Notes: a model not told the origin generated them from the letters alone. A DNA stretch of 64,000 bases from Flavobacterium psychrophilum (GCA_001708385.1 CP012388.1:2418001-2482000), one strand, 5' to 3'. Shown: positions 18,289 to 28,004, counted from the first letter of the stretch. Numbers and translations: made by a program.

Positions 18289-19449
18289 ATGCTAAACTTT
18301 GAATACTATAACCCTGTAAACTTAGTGTTTGGCAGGGGCCAGATTGCCAAATTATCTTCACTTATACCTAAAAATGCAAAAGTACTTTTAGCCTATGGTG
18401 GCGGTAGCATCTTTAAAAACGGCGTACACAAACAGGTTACTGATGCACTTGCGGGATATGACATTACCGAATTTGGAGGTATAGAGCCTAACCCACGCTA
18501 TGAAACCCTTATGAACGCGGTTGAAATAGTTCGTGAAAAGAAACTGGACTTTATTCTTGCTGTTGGCGGAGGATCTGTAATAGATGGTGTTAAATTCATA
18601 TCGGCGGCCGCCAAATTTGAAGGTGACCCGGTAGATATCCTTATCAAAAGAATCAGAATATTAGATAACACTGTACCATTTGGTACTGTGCTTACGCTTC
18701 CGGCAACAGGTAGTGAAATGAACTCGGGTTCGGTTATTACAATTAATAAAACGCAGGAAAAACTTAGCTTCGGTGGGCCTGCGGTATTCCCAGTGTTCTC
18801 TGTATGCGATCCCGAAACGGTTGCATCGTTACCAAAACGCCAGGTGCAGAATGGAATTATAGATGCCTACACCCACGTGCTGGAGCAATACCTTACTTAT
18901 CCGCATGATGCATTGTTACAGGACAGGATTGCCGAAGGCATCCTTCAGACACTTGTAGAGATTGGTCCCGGAGTAGCAGAGAATCCTGCCGATTATAAAC
19001 TGGCTGCTAATTTTATGTGGTGCGCTACAATGGCGCTTAACGGGTTAATCCAGAAAGGTGTGCCTACCGACTGGGCCACCCACATGATAGGCCACGAGCT
19101 TACAGCATTATATGAGATAGACCATGCACGTACACTGGCTATTATTGGCCCTAACCTGTACCGCGTACTATTTGATACCAAAAAAGACAAGCTAGCGCAA
19201 TACGGGCGCAGGGTTTGGAATATTACTGCCGAAAATACCGATGAAGCTGCTTTGGAGGCTATTGAGAAAACGGTCCAGTTTTTCCATACTATGGGTATGG
19301 ATACCAAAATATCGAACTACACTCAGGATTATGAAAAGACAGCCGATTTTATCGTAAAACGTTTTGAAGAACGTGGCTGGAAAGCATTGGGTGAACGCCA
19401 GAATGTTACGCCTGAGAAGGTGAGGGCAATTGTAGAAATGAGTTATTAA
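18289..19449 (+). CDS. iron-containing alcohol dehydrogenase (YqhD/BdhA-like)
   Basis: This 386-residue group III metal-dependent alcohol dehydrogenase has the N-terminal NPVNLVFGRGQ, the cofactor loop GGGSVIDGVK (about residue 95) and TLPATGSEMNSGSV (about 138-150). The metal-binding histidines lie in THVLEQ, HMIGHELTALY and DHARTLA. It resembles YqhD and butanol dehydrogenases, which use NADPH to reduce aldehydes. It is monocistronic, with a promoter-like element upstream and a strong hairpin downstream. Confidence 0.92.
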   Translation: MLNFEYYNPVNLVFGRGQIAKLSSLIPKNAKVLLAYGGGSIFKNGVHKQVTDALAGYDITEFGGIEPNPRYETLMNAVEIVREKKLDFILAVGGGSVIDGVKFISAAAKFEGDPVDILIKRIRILDNTVPFGTVLTLPATGSEMNSGSVITINKTQEKLSFGGPAVFPVFSVCDPETVASLPKRQVQNGIIDAYTHVLEQYLTYPHDALLQDRIAEGILQTLVEIGPGVAENPADYKLAANFMWCATMALNGLIQKGVPTDWATHMIGHELTALYEIDHARTLAIIGPNLYRVLFDTKKDKLAQYGRRVWNITAENTDEAALEAIEKTVQFFHTMGMDTKISNYTQDYEKTADFIVKRFEERGWKALGERQNVTPEKVRAIVEMSY

Positions 19450-19464
19450 ACAGCTATAAAACAT

Positions 19465-19497
19465 AAAAGGCATTCCGGGTAAACCTGAATGCCTTTT
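19465..19497 (+). terminator. intrinsic terminator after the alcohol dehydrogenase
   Basis: An 11-bp stem, AAAAGGCATTC (19465-19475) with GAATGCCTTTT (19487-19497), lies 16 bases past the stop codon and ends in four T residues. Confidence 0.7.
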
Positions 19498-19697
19498 AAA
19501 CACCAAAAACAAAAAATTTTAATTAACCTTTGTTATACACCCCCAATGTAAACAGAAGTCTAAAGGATAACGGCGTCAATTGCGGTATAATTGTACTGTG
19601 GCTTCATAAAATCGTGTTAATCTTTTCTTAACGGCGTTTTTAACAATTGGTTTACAGTGCTTAACAAAAAGGGAGGGTAAAATTGTTAAATTTTGAG

Positions 19698-19705
19698 TAT
19701 TTTTG
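19698..19705 (+). promoter_or_regulatory. candidate -7 element TATTTTTG upstream of gpsA
   Basis: TAnnTTTG match 24 bases before the chosen start codon at 19729. It lies inside a longer upstream reading frame, which supports the later start. Confidence 0.45.
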
Positions 19706-19728
19706 GCGTTTCAAACAATAAAGTAAAC

Positions 19729-20724
19729 ATGAGTGATACTCCTAAGTTCGCTGTTATAGGTGGTGGTAGTTGGGCAACCGCTATTACCAAGATGCTTTGC
19801 AGTAATGTAGACCAGATTGCCTGGTATATGCGTAATGATGATGCTATAGAGCATATTAAACTGCAAAAACACAACCCTAACTACCTGAGTTCTGTTGAGT
19901 TTGATACTAATAAGCTGTTACTTACCAGCGATATTAATGAGGCTGTTGCCTACGCAGACTATGTTATATTTGCTATACCGTCGGCATTTTTAAGCAGTGA
20001 GCTCGAAAAGCTTACCGTGAGCCTGGATGATAAAGTAATATTCTCTGCCATAAAAGGTATTGTTCCTGAAACAAGCCTTATTGTGGGTGAGCATTTTCAC
20101 GATAAATACGATATATCATACGATAATATTGGGGTTATTACCGGCCCATGCCATGCCGAAGAGGTAGCATTAGAGCGTTTATCTTACCTAACCATTGCCT
20201 GTGGTAATGAGAAAAAGGCTAAGATTATGGGTAAAAACCTTAATAGCCACTACATAAAAACAAAAACAAGCGACGATATTGTTGGTACAGAATATGCTGC
20301 CATGCTTAAAAATATCTACGCTATTGCTGCAGGTATTGCCCATGGCCTTGGCTATGGTGATAACTTTCAGGCACTGCTTATGAGTAATGCTATCCGCGAG
20401 ATGAAGAAATTTATCCGTAAGGTGCATAAAATGAAGCGTAATATAAATAACTCTGCCTACCTTGGGGATTTACTGGTTACGGGATATTCTGTTTTTTCAA
20501 GAAACAGGATGTTTGGTAATATGATAGGCAAGGGGTATACTGTAAAATCGGCCATGATGGAGATGAGTATGGTTGCCGAAGGGTATTATGCTGCTAAGAG
20601 TGCTTATAAGCTGAATAAAGAATATGGTGCTAAAACCCCGATTATAGATGCTGTTTACAACATTTTGTACGAAGGTAAAGACGCCAAAAGTGTTTTTAAT
20701 AAACTTACCGAAAAACTGGACTAA
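19729..20724 (+). CDS. gpsA: glycerol-3-phosphate dehydrogenase [NAD(P)+]
   Basis: This 331-residue enzyme interconverts dihydroxyacetone phosphate and sn-glycerol 3-phosphate for phospholipid synthesis. The dinucleotide motif GGGSWATA is near residue 10. The GPCHAEEVA segment and the catalytic lysine region EYAAMLKNIYAIAAGIAHG are intact. The start is set at 19729 (MSDTPKF), because an earlier in-frame ATG at 19693 overlaps the promoter-like element. It is followed by a TerC gene after 15 bp. Confidence 0.93.
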   Translation: MSDTPKFAVIGGGSWATAITKMLCSNVDQIAWYMRNDDAIEHIKLQKHNPNYLSSVEFDTNKLLLTSDINEAVAYADYVIFAIPSAFLSSELEKLTVSLDDKVIFSAIKGIVPETSLIVGEHFHDKYDISYDNIGVITGPCHAEEVALERLSYLTIACGNEKKAKIMGKNLNSHYIKTKTSDDIVGTEYAAMLKNIYAIAAGIAHGLGYGDNFQALLMSNAIREMKKFIRKVHKMKRNINNSAYLGDLLVTGYSVFSRNRMFGNMIGKGYTVKSAMMEMSMVAEGYYAAKSAYKLNKEYGAKTPIIDAVYNILYEGKDAKSVFNKLTEKLD

Positions 20725-20739
20725 CCAATACCAACCAAT

Positions 20740-21723
20740 ATGGACCATCTGATAAACCACCCCGGAGTATTAACAGCATTCTCAATAATAGTGGTTGTCA
20801 TGCTCCTGCTGGATTTGGGTGTGTTTAATAAAAACAGCCATGTAGTTTCTAATAAGGAGGCATTAACATGGTCTATTGTCTGGATATCATTATCAATGGC
20901 ATTTAGTGGGGTAATTTATTATTACCTGGGTTTTGAGCAGTTTACCCAATTTCAAAGTGCCTACTGGATAGAAAAAGCACTATCTGTAGATAACCTGTTT
21001 GTGTTTATACTTGTCTTTGGTTTCTTTAATGTACCCAAGCATCTTCACCATAAAGTACTGTTCTGGGGAATCATCGGTGCACTAATCTTCCGTGCTATAT
21101 TCATATTTACAGGCGTAGAGCTTATAAATCTCACGTATCTGCCCGAAATGAATGTTTTTGGTGAAAATGTACGCGTCAACGTTATTCTTTCGGTATTTGG
21201 CTTCTTTTTGCTTTACGCGGGAATTAAATCGTGGTTTGCCCATGAGGATGACGATGAAAATAAAGATTTCTCTAAAAGTCCGGGTGCACGCGTTATCTAC
21301 CGCTTTTTTAACGTGACAAAAAATTACGAGGGCGACCGCTTCTTTATAAAAGTAGATGGTAAAAGGCTTGCAACACCGCTTTTGGTTGTGGTTGCTGTTA
21401 TAGAATTTACCGACCTTATCTTCGCGGTAGACTCTATCCCTGCGATTTTTGCAATAGCGCCAGACGATCCGTTTATACTTTATACTTCAAACATATTTGC
21501 CATATTGGGTTTAAGGGCACTGTATTTTTTACTGGCCAACTTTATGCATATGTTCAGCAGGCTGCATTATGGCCTTGCCGTTATATTGGCATTCATAGGT
21601 GTAAAAATGCTAATAGGTCCGTTTTATCATATCTCGTCACCGCATTCGCTGATAGTCGTTGCAGGTATACTTGTGGTAGCCGTAGGAGCGTCGCTGTTGT
21701 TTCCTGTTAAGAAGGCAGAATAG
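20740..21723 (+). CDS. TerC/Alx family integral membrane protein
   Basis: This 327-residue membrane protein has about eight or nine transmembrane helices. The conserved acidic segments of the TerC family are present: LLLDLGVFNK, ALSVDNLFVFILVFGFF and EFTDLIFAVDSIPAIFAI. Family members are linked to tellurite resistance and manganese or metal export (Alx, MeeF/MeeY). Here it lies 15 bp after gpsA, likely in the same transcript. The C-terminus is cytosolic and short. Confidence 0.9.
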   Translation: MDHLINHPGVLTAFSIIVVVMLLLDLGVFNKNSHVVSNKEALTWSIVWISLSMAFSGVIYYYLGFEQFTQFQSAYWIEKALSVDNLFVFILVFGFFNVPKHLHHKVLFWGIIGALIFRAIFIFTGVELINLTYLPEMNVFGENVRVNVILSVFGFFLLYAGIKSWFAHEDDDENKDFSKSPGARVIYRFFNVTKNYEGDRFFIKVDGKRLATPLLVVVAVIEFTDLIFAVDSIPAIFAIAPDDPFILYTSNIFAILGLRALYFLLANFMHMFSRLHYGLAVILAFIGVKMLIGPFYHISSPHSLIVVAGILVVAVGASLLFPVKKAE

Positions 21724-21728
21724 CTTTT

Positions 21729-21847
21729 TGGTTGTCAGTTATTGGTTGTCAGCAGCGCAGCAATCAAAATTGTTAGCTTGTGGATTCCGTTAACTAGACA
21801 AATTTATTTATTTCGAATCCGACAACCAACAACTATCAACCGACAAC
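21729..21847. repeat. large imperfect inverted repeat between convergent genes
   Basis: The left arm has two copies of GGTTGTC (about 21730-21750) and the right arm has GACAACC and CGACAAC (about 21821-21847). An inner pair, GGATTCCG and CGAATCC, lies inside. The element fills the gap between the convergent TerC and GH92 genes and may end transcription from both sides. Confidence 0.55.
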
Positions 21848-24687
21848 TATTTTACCGATATCTCGTCCACAAAAATAAACGCGTCGCCACCTGCACCCTG
21901 ATGCCATTCGGGTAGTTTTCCAAAGTTGTATGCCTTAACTTTTACATATCGGGCTTTGGTATTCGCTAAGTCTGCGTCAAAGCTTTTAACCGTCACGGTG
22001 CCATCTTGTGCTGCCAGCGTATTATCTACAGTTTTCGCAAGTGTAAAATTGATATTATCTTCAGATGTATAATAGTCTACTTTAGATGGCATTAGTATCC
22101 ACGCGCCGCTATCCTGAAGAAAACGTGCCGATACACTCCTCACAGGCGTACTTTTCTGCAAATCGATAACCGCTTCAAAATTCTGACTTTGATATCCCTG
22201 CCAATCACCTTTGCGCCAGTTTTCGCTGCCGGTTATGCCATCTATAAGTCCGCCATTACCGCCACCGTGATAACTTGGGTTGTATACCGATTTCGTAGTT
22301 ATGGTATAGTTATTTGGCTTTTTTATGAAACGTGCCGATACCTGCCTGCTCTTCTCATTATAATTGCTCACATAAGCAACAACTTCTGAAGTAATATTGA
22401 CTTCAAACGGCATTTGGTAGCGTATAAAGATCTTGTCTTTATTAATGTCTTTTTCATTATCCACCCTGTACATGATTATATCATCCGGATTTGCAGAACT
22501 GATGCTAACTTTCATTTTATCGGTAAACGATCGTGCAGCGGCATCAATAGCCGGAACGGTAATTATCTTTTGCCTTGGCAGTGTAGATGCAGCTGTGTTC
22601 TCTGTATTAATCTGTTCAGGGTATTGTATTTCCTGTATATAACCTTCAGATTCGTCATCCTTGCCGATTGTACCTGTTGTACCGTCCTCAAAATGAATAA
22701 CTGTTTTTTCAAAATATGGTTTAGTGGTTGTCCAGTAGTCCAGCCCGGGCGTAACCTGATACAAGCCAATACTGCTAAGCACATACCAGGCACTCATTTG
22801 TCCGCAGTCTTCGTTGCCAATTAATCCGTCGGGAGTATTTTTATAGAAATTGTCTAATATGTACTGCACTTTAGCCTGCGTTTTTTCGGGCTTGTCTACA
22901 AAGTTGTACAGATAAGCCATGTGGTGACTTGGCTCATTTCCGTGTGCGTACTGACCGATAAGCCCGGTAACATCGGCCTGTTCACGGCCTGTAGTAGCAC
23001 TTGGGGCATTAAACATTTCGTCCAGTTTAGCCTCAAAGTTTTTAGGTCCGCCAAAGGCATCGATCATGCCGTAAATATCCTGCGGAACAAAAAAGCTGTA
23101 CTGCCAGCTGTTGCCTTCGGTAAAATTATTGTTTACTTCTCTTGCGTCAAAAGGCTTGTCCCAACCGCCGTTTTTGCGTGGTCGCATGTTTTTTGTTTCA
23201 GGGTCTAACAGGTTTTTCCAGCTTTGAGAGCGCGTCATAAAGTAATTATAATCATCGGTCTTGTTAAGCAATTTCGCCATTTGGGCAATACACCAGTCAT
23301 CATAAGCATATTCCAGTGTTTTAGAAACACTTTCGTGTTCGTCATCTATACTTATAAAACCTTGTTTCTTGTAAGCGTCAAGCCCTAAATGATCCAGCAT
23401 TGCACTGTGTTTTGCCGCCTGAAATGCCTTTTCGTAATCAAAGCCCTTAATGTCTTTTGCCATTGCATCGGCTATGACAGATACCGAATGGTACCCAATC
23501 ATACAATCGGTTTCATTGCTTGCAAGTTCCCACACCGGAAGCCTGCCGCCCTGTTCATACTGGTTAAGAAAGGTATTTATAAAATCGGTTGTGCGTTTCT
23601 TGTCGATAAGCGTATATAACGGATGCGCCGCCCTAAACGTATCCCATAAAGAAAACACTGAATAATAGGTAAAACCATCTGCTTTATGAATTTCATTGTC
23701 ACGCCCACGGTAAATACCATCTATATCCATAGCAATGTTAGGCTGCATCATGGTGTGGTATAGTGCCGTGTAAAAAACGGCGAGCTTATCTTTGTTTGTT
23801 TCGGTAATCTCAATTTTGTTCAGTTCTTTGTTCCAAAGCGCTTCGGCGGAAGCCTTAACTTTATCAAAATCAAATTTCGGCATTTCGGCAGCCATGTTTT
23901 TTGCAGCACCTTCATAGCTTGTAGGCGACAGCGCCACTTTTGCAAGGAGTTTTTCGCCTGCTTTTACATCTTTACTAAAACTTATAGCCAGTAAAGAACC
24001 TGCAAAAAAGGTATCGGTTAGCTTAGCGGGGGCAAAGGCATTGTTGTTCACTTTTGTTACCTTAACCGGACTGCTAAATTCTATACGCGCAAAAATATAC
24101 TGGTCGCGTGCCCAGGCAGTACTGCGGCGCATAACCTCAATAGTTCTGTCGTTAATAATACGTACTTCACCCATAATGAGCTTGTCGCGGTGATTAAGAT
24201 CAAGAATAAAATTGGCCTGCCCTTTTTTTGAGAAAGTGTATTGATGAAGCCCAACGCGCGGGGTGGTGGTAAGTTCTGCCGTGATGCCGTCATCGTTCAG
24301 CTTAACACTATAATATCCGGCGGAAGCTTTTTCTGAAGCATGCGAAAAAGTAGAAGAATAGCCTGCTTTATCAAGATCTGGTTCGCCCATAGTTGGCATG
24401 AGCATTACATCGCCATAATCGGAGCAGCCTGTGCCGTTAAGGTGGGTATGTGAAAAGCCGTAGATTGTACCGTCAGAATAATGGTATCCGCTACAACCGT
24501 CCCAACTGCCGTCAATGCGGGTGTCGGGGCTTAGCTGAACCATCCCAAAAGGCACTGTAGCGCCCGGAAATGTATGTCCGTGACCGCCTGTACCAATAAA
24601 CGGATTTACATATTGCGCATAATTGTTTTGCTGTCCAAATGCAGATAATGTAAGTAAAAAGCTTACAATTACAAACGTGCCTCTCAT
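21847..24687 (-). CDS. GH92 family exo-alpha-mannosidase with C-terminal discoidin-like domain
   Basis: The protein has 946 residues. A signal peptide (1-18) precedes the GH92 N-terminal domain with GTGGHGHTFPGATVPFGMVQ. The (alpha/alpha)6 catalytic domain contains the YAHGNEPSHH and GNEDCGQMSAWYVLSS motifs, which carry acid and calcium-site residues. GH92 enzymes release alpha-linked mannose, often from N-glycans or yeast mannan. The last 150 residues (from about 795) look like an F5/8 type C (discoidin) carbohydrate-binding domain. No SusC/SusD pair or regulator is beside it, so it is not in a visible polysaccharide utilisation locus. No lipobox is seen, so it is probably periplasmic or secreted. 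Confidence 0.93.
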   Translation of the reverse strand: MRGTFVIVSFLLTLSAFGQQNNYAQYVNPFIGTGGHGHTFPGATVPFGMVQLSPDTRIDGSWDGCSGYHYSDGTIYGFSHTHLNGTGCSDYGDVMLMPTMGEPDLDKAGYSSTFSHASEKASAGYYSVKLNDDGITAELTTTPRVGLHQYTFSKKGQANFILDLNHRDKLIMGEVRIINDRTIEVMRRSTAWARDQYIFARIEFSSPVKVTKVNNNAFAPAKLTDTFFAGSLLAISFSKDVKAGEKLLAKVALSPTSYEGAAKNMAAEMPKFDFDKVKASAEALWNKELNKIEITETNKDKLAVFYTALYHTMMQPNIAMDIDGIYRGRDNEIHKADGFTYYSVFSLWDTFRAAHPLYTLIDKKRTTDFINTFLNQYEQGGRLPVWELASNETDCMIGYHSVSVIADAMAKDIKGFDYEKAFQAAKHSAMLDHLGLDAYKKQGFISIDDEHESVSKTLEYAYDDWCIAQMAKLLNKTDDYNYFMTRSQSWKNLLDPETKNMRPRKNGGWDKPFDAREVNNNFTEGNSWQYSFFVPQDIYGMIDAFGGPKNFEAKLDEMFNAPSATTGREQADVTGLIGQYAHGNEPSHHMAYLYNFVDKPEKTQAKVQYILDNFYKNTPDGLIGNEDCGQMSAWYVLSSIGLYQVTPGLDYWTTTKPYFEKTVIHFEDGTTGTIGKDDESEGYIQEIQYPEQINTENTAASTLPRQKIITVPAIDAAARSFTDKMKVSISSANPDDIIMYRVDNEKDINKDKIFIRYQMPFEVNITSEVVAYVSNYNEKSRQVSARFIKKPNNYTITTKSVYNPSYHGGGNGGLIDGITGSENWRKGDWQGYQSQNFEAVIDLQKSTPVRSVSARFLQDSGAWILMPSKVDYYTSEDNINFTLAKTVDNTLAAQDGTVTVKSFDADLANTKARYVKVKAYNFGKLPEWHQGAGGDAFIFVDEISVK

Positions 24688-24838
24688 TTCTTAAAATTTT
24701 CTTAAAGGTGTGAAAAAAATACAGACTTTGCAAAAATTTGTATTAAAATGAAAAAGGGTGTGTGGATATTTAAAGGACAAGTGAGTCCTCACCCCGATCT
24801 CTTACAGGGAAAAGACCAGGGTGAGGAAAATTATGTAT

Positions 24839-25246
24839 CTATTCGATCATTATACCATCCTTAAAGATAAGCGGAACTTCGCTTACAAAATCTTCATGAA
24901 TAGAATGTGCTTTAAAAGTATATGTCTTATCATACAGCACATTATCAATAAAAAAGGTAACCATAAACTGATTGTCTAATACAAGAACGCTGTCTTCTAT
25001 CAATTCTATTTTTACGAATGATACCGGCTCAATTTCTACAAAAGCATGTCGAAGTAACGATGTTTTTCGGGGTTCCCCATCTATAATTCCCGATGCGCTG
25101 GATACTACCATAGCACCTTCCAGTTTAAAATCGCTGTCGTTTATAAGGTATGCGTACCAGGTTTTCTGCATAAAGTCGTCGTTCCATTCCTGTACTGCCG
25201 CTACATATACATTTTCTACCTGTGGAATTACTATATCTTTTTTCAT
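24839..25246 (-). CDS. conserved hypothetical protein
   Basis: This 135-residue acidic, beta-rich protein has no signal peptide or membrane segment. I do not recognise a named domain. Motif-like stretches include EWNDDFMQKTWYAYLIND and AHSIHEDFVSEVP. A good TAnnTTTG element (TATCTTTG) sits 22 bases upstream on the minus strand, which supports expression as a single gene. The gap downstream towards GH92 contains a CCTCACCCC/GGGTGAGG palindromic fragment. Confidence 0.75.
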   Translation of the reverse strand: MKKDIVIPQVENVYVAAVQEWNDDFMQKTWYAYLINDSDFKLEGAMVVSSASGIIDGEPRKTSLLRHAFVEIEPVSFVKIELIEDSVLVLDNQFMVTFFIDNVLYDKTYTFKAHSIHEDFVSEVPLIFKDGIMIE

Positions 25247-25268
25247 TGTTTAAAGGCTTTAAGGGGCA

Positions 25269-25276
25269 CAAAGATA
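25269..25276 (-). promoter_or_regulatory. candidate -7 element TATCTTTG for the hypothetical gene at 24839-25246
   Basis: On the minus strand the bases read TATCTTTG, an exact TAnnTTTG match, ending 22 bases before the start codon. Confidence 0.5.
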
Positions 25277-25384
25277 ACCTAAATACTTAATTGGTAAAAT
25301 AGGGTAGCAGGCTATAACTTTGTACTTTATTTAGGATTTTTAGGTGTATAATTTCTATAACTTTAAGTTACTAAAAATAATTGT

Positions 25385-25852
25385 ATGAAACTATTACAAA
25401 TTACATGCCTATCGCTGCTTTTGGGTTTTGCCGTAAGCTGTAAAGATGCACCTAAACAACCGGAAGGCCAACAGGATCAGGAAACTGTTCCAGCCACAGT
25501 AACCGATACTATTACTGCTGATGCTCATAACAGTCAAAACTCGCTGGACTGGGCGGGTGCATATAGCGGCGTTACCCCTTGTGCCGACTGTCCCGGAATG
25601 AAGACAGATATAATTTTAAATAACGATAACACCTACAGTCTGCAGGAACAATATCTTGAAAAAGAGAAAGCACCACGAAGCTTTAAAGGTTCTTTTACGT
25701 GGGATGATGCCAGGAACATTATTACGCTTGACGCGGAAGGCGACCATCATAAATTTAAAGTGATGGAAGGAAGCCTTAGGCTGCTGGATAAATTTGGTGA
25801 TGAAAAGCAGGGCGGCAAACCCGAAGATTTTGTGTTGCCGAAAGTGAAATAA
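25385..25852 (+). CDS. NlpE-like lipoprotein
   Basis: This 155-residue lipoprotein has a lipobox ending at Cys19 (FAVSC). After a low-complexity linker comes an NlpE N-terminal domain with YSGVTPCADCPGMKTDI, including the CxxC pair Cys66/Cys69, and NDNTYSLQEQY. NlpE senses copper or lipoprotein-sorting stress at the envelope in enterobacteria. Whether this shorter form signals is unknown. It ends in a hairpin shared with the convergent response-regulator gene. Confidence 0.88.
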   Translation: MKLLQITCLSLLLGFAVSCKDAPKQPEGQQDQETVPATVTDTITADAHNSQNSLDWAGAYSGVTPCADCPGMKTDIILNNDNTYSLQEQYLEKEKAPRSFKGSFTWDDARNIITLDAEGDHHKFKVMEGSLRLLDKFGDEKQGGKPEDFVLPKVK

Positions 25853-25854
25853 AA

Positions 25855-25886
25855 TAAAATCAGGATTTTAAATCTCCTGCTTTTAT
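25855..25886 (+). terminator. weak intrinsic terminator after the NlpE-like gene
   Basis: A short stem, CAGGA (25861-25865) with TCCTG (25875-25879), is flanked by A-rich and T-rich tracts, so it could act on both strands between convergent genes. It overlaps the last codons of the response-regulator gene. Confidence 0.45.
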
Positions 25887-26308
25887 TTTATGTAGTTGGG
25901 AGATATGCATTTACACCAATACTCTACGATGGCCTTAATGGTATCTTTAATTTCATCGTAATCATTTGGTTTTATAAAAAACCCCTGAACCGATTTAGAA
26001 TAGGCATCAATAACATTTTGCTGCTCGGCTACGGTAGAGAAAAATAGGTAAGGGATAGATTTAATTCTAAGATTTTCGTTCTCATGAATCTTTTCTCGTA
26101 GTTCCATGCCGTTTAGTTTTGGCATATTTATGTCAGAGAAAATAATAAATGGCTCAACTTCCGTATCGGTTAAATATTTTAGGGCATCTTCCCCGTCTCC
26201 AAAAAAGAGAATTTCATTTTTGCATTCCAAGTCTATAAATACTTGTGCTAAAATATCCTGGTCGTCCACGTCATCTTCAATAATTATAATGGGGCCTCCT
26301 TTGTTCAT
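25883..26308 (-). CDS. CheY-like response regulator receiver protein
   Basis: This 141-residue stand-alone receiver domain has the acidic pocket EDD at 11-13 and the phospho-acceptor Asp59 in SDINMP. The switch serine/threonine is in FFSTVAE (about 91-92) and the conserved lysine is Lys113 in FFIKPND. It has no output domain, so it works by protein contact. No histidine kinase is next to it. It is separated from pheS upstream by a terminator. Confidence 0.9.
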   Translation of the reverse strand: MNKGGPIIIIEDDVDDQDILAQVFIDLECKNEILFFGDGEDALKYLTDTEVEPFIIFSDINMPKLNGMELREKIHENENLRIKSIPYLFFSTVAEQQNVIDAYSKSVQGFFIKPNDYDEIKDTIKAIVEYWCKCISPNYIK

Positions 26309-26404
26309 GTTATAAAGTTGTAAGGTATTAATTACTACAAGGTAAACTATTTAAGTAACATATAGGCCATATAATTGGATTAAAGAATTTTTAACTATTT
26401 CAAT

Positions 26405-26436
26405 TAAATAAAAAACCCTTCTTAATAGAAGGGTTT
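26405..26436 (-). terminator. intrinsic terminator of pheS
   Basis: Read on the minus strand, AACCCTTCT pairs with AGAAGGGTT around a four-base loop and is followed by a run of T. It lies 7 bases past the pheS stop codon. Confidence 0.8.
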
Positions 26437-26442
26437 GTAGTA

Positions 26443-27462
26443 TTATATGCTGGCTTTAAACTGCTCCAGGAATCTAACGTCGTTTTCATAAAACATCCTG
26501 ATGTCGCCAATCTGGTATTGTAGCATCGCTATACGCTCTACGCCCATACCAAAAGCAAAACCATTGTATTTTGTAGCATCTATACCACAGTTGGTTAAAA
26601 CATGTGGGTCTACCATACCACAGCCGCCAATTTCAAGCCACCCTGTACCCTTTGTGATCCTATAGTCAGTCTCGGTCTTAAGGCCCCAGTAAATGTCAAT
26701 CTCGGCACTCGGCTCGGTAAAAGGAAAGTACGACGGGCGAAGACGGATCTTACTTTTGCCGAACATCTCTTTGGTAAAGTATAAAAGTGTTTGTTTAAGG
26801 TCTGCAAACGAAACATCTTTGTCAATATAAAGACCTTCTATCTGGTGGAATATACAGTGCGAACGCGATGATATAGCCTCATTCCTAAAAACCCTTCCCG
26901 GAGAAATAGTACGGATAGGCGGTTTGTTTTCTTCCATATAACGCACCTGTACCGATGATGTATGTGTTCTTAGCAACACATCGGGGTTGGTTTGTATAAA
27001 GAAAGTATCCTGCATATCGCGAGCAGGGTGGTATTCCGGCAGGTTAAGTGCGGTAAAGTTGTGCCAGTCATCTTCAATTTCCGGACCCTCGCTTACGTTG
27101 AAGCCAATGTTCGAGAAAATATCGATAATCTGGTTCTTTACGATAGATATAGGATGGCGTGAACCTACTGCAAATGGCTCACCCGGACGGGTAAGGTCAC
27201 CATAAATGCCTTTAGCCTCTTCTTTGCTTTCCAGTGCTTCTGTAATAAAAGCTACTTTTTCTTCAGCAGTTTTTTTCAGGCTGTTAACCACCTGTCCAAA
27301 TTCCTTTTTTTGTTCGTTAGGAACTGCTTTAAATTCAGCAAAAAAGTCATTAAGAAGGCCTTTTTTACCCAGGAACTTAATCCTGAACGCTTCCAGTTCT
27401 TCTTTGTTTTGAGTCTGAAATGCTTCAGCCTCTGCAATATATCCTTTAATTTTCTCTATCAT
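26443..27462 (-). CDS. pheS: phenylalanine--tRNA ligase alpha subunit
   Basis: The 339-residue catalytic subunit charges tRNA-Phe together with PheT. It has the N-terminal coiled coil, then the class II motifs: GSRHPIS with [54 protein letters not shown] and the motif 3 segment [14 protein letters not shown]. The start is placed at 27462 (MIEKIKGYI), because a longer form would overlap the promoter-like element. pheT is not adjacent, as is common in this phylum. Confidence 0.95.
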   Translation of the reverse strand: MIEKIKGYIAEAEAFQTQNKEELEAFRIKFLGKKGLLNDFFAEFKAVPNEQKKEFGQVVNSLKKTAEEKVAFITEALESKEEAKGIYGDLTRPGEPFAVGSRHPISIVKNQIIDIFSNIGFNVSEGPEIEDDWHNFTALNLPEYHPARDMQDTFFIQTNPDVLLRTHTSSVQVRYMEENKPPIRTISPGRVFRNEAISSRSHCIFHQIEGLYIDKDVSFADLKQTLLYFTKEMFGKSKIRLRPSYFPFTEPSAEIDIYWGLKTETDYRITKGTGWLEIGGCGMVDPHVLTNCGIDATKYNGFAFGMGVERIAMLQYQIGDIRMFYENDVRFLEQFKASI

Positions 27463-27482
27463 TGTTATTCTGTAAAGTGCTG

Positions 27483-27490
27483 CAAATTTA
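27483..27490 (-). promoter_or_regulatory. candidate -7 element TAAATTTG for pheS
   Basis: Exact TAnnTTTG match on the minus strand, ending 20 bases before the start codon at 27462. It supports the shorter PheS form. Confidence 0.5.
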
Positions 27491-27629
27491 GGCATTTTTA
27501 ATTTGTTGTGCTATTTGAGAGTGTCTTTAATTTTATGGTTTAGTACATAAAAATTAATGTTTACCTGCACATTTTCTTACTTAGCCTCAAAAATTATTTT
27601 TGTTGCAAAAGCGGCACTATGTTTGTCTC

Positions 27630-27748
27630 AGGTTTAAAGATTGATCATTGGTCATGACCACTACAGCCTCTTACTGCAAGCCCCCAGCGGTAGGTAAAGC
27701 TAAAACACAACATTAAGAACCCTGTTGGAACCACCCGCAGGGTTTTTT
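27630..27748 (+). ncRNA. array unit 1, putative sRNA
   Basis: Box A is at 27563, box B at 27585-27596 and the -7 element TATGTTTG at 27618-27625, so the start is taken as about 27630. One hairpin (27672-27677 with 27687-27692) shows the loop AAGCCCCCA. The CCTG/CAGG hairpin 1 of other units is missing or degenerate. The terminator pairs AACCCTG (27718-27724) with CAGGGTT (27738-27744) and ends in six T residues. Confidence 0.7.
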
Positions 27749-27847
27749 AATTCATATAATCACAACAGTTGTGTTAGTTAACCTGCACATTATCAGGGTT
27801 AGCCTCAAAAATTATTTCAGTTAAAAATCCTGCCGTACGTTTGCTTC

Positions 27848-28004
27848 AGAATTAAGAACATTACTAAAAGTTTTGATTGATATATAAATTGGTTGGTTGG
27901 TTGAAAGCCCTGTCGAAAGGCAGGCAAAATGGCAGTAATGCCCAAAGAATTACACTACTTACTACTACTTGAAAAACCGGTGTACTTACTGCACCGGTTT
28001 TTTT
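27848..28004 (+). ncRNA. array unit 2, divergent putative sRNA without CCCCC loops
   Basis: Boxes A and B are intact (27781 and 27803) and the -7 element TACGTTTG is at 27836-27843. Hairpin 1 (27909-27914 with 27919-27924) is closed by a GAAA tetraloop instead of a C-rich loop. Hairpin 2 (27935-27939 with 27949-27953) has the loop GCCCAAAGA, with only three C residues. The terminator pairs AACCGGTG with CACCGGTT (27975-27999) and has a T tract to 28004. Confidence 0.65.
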
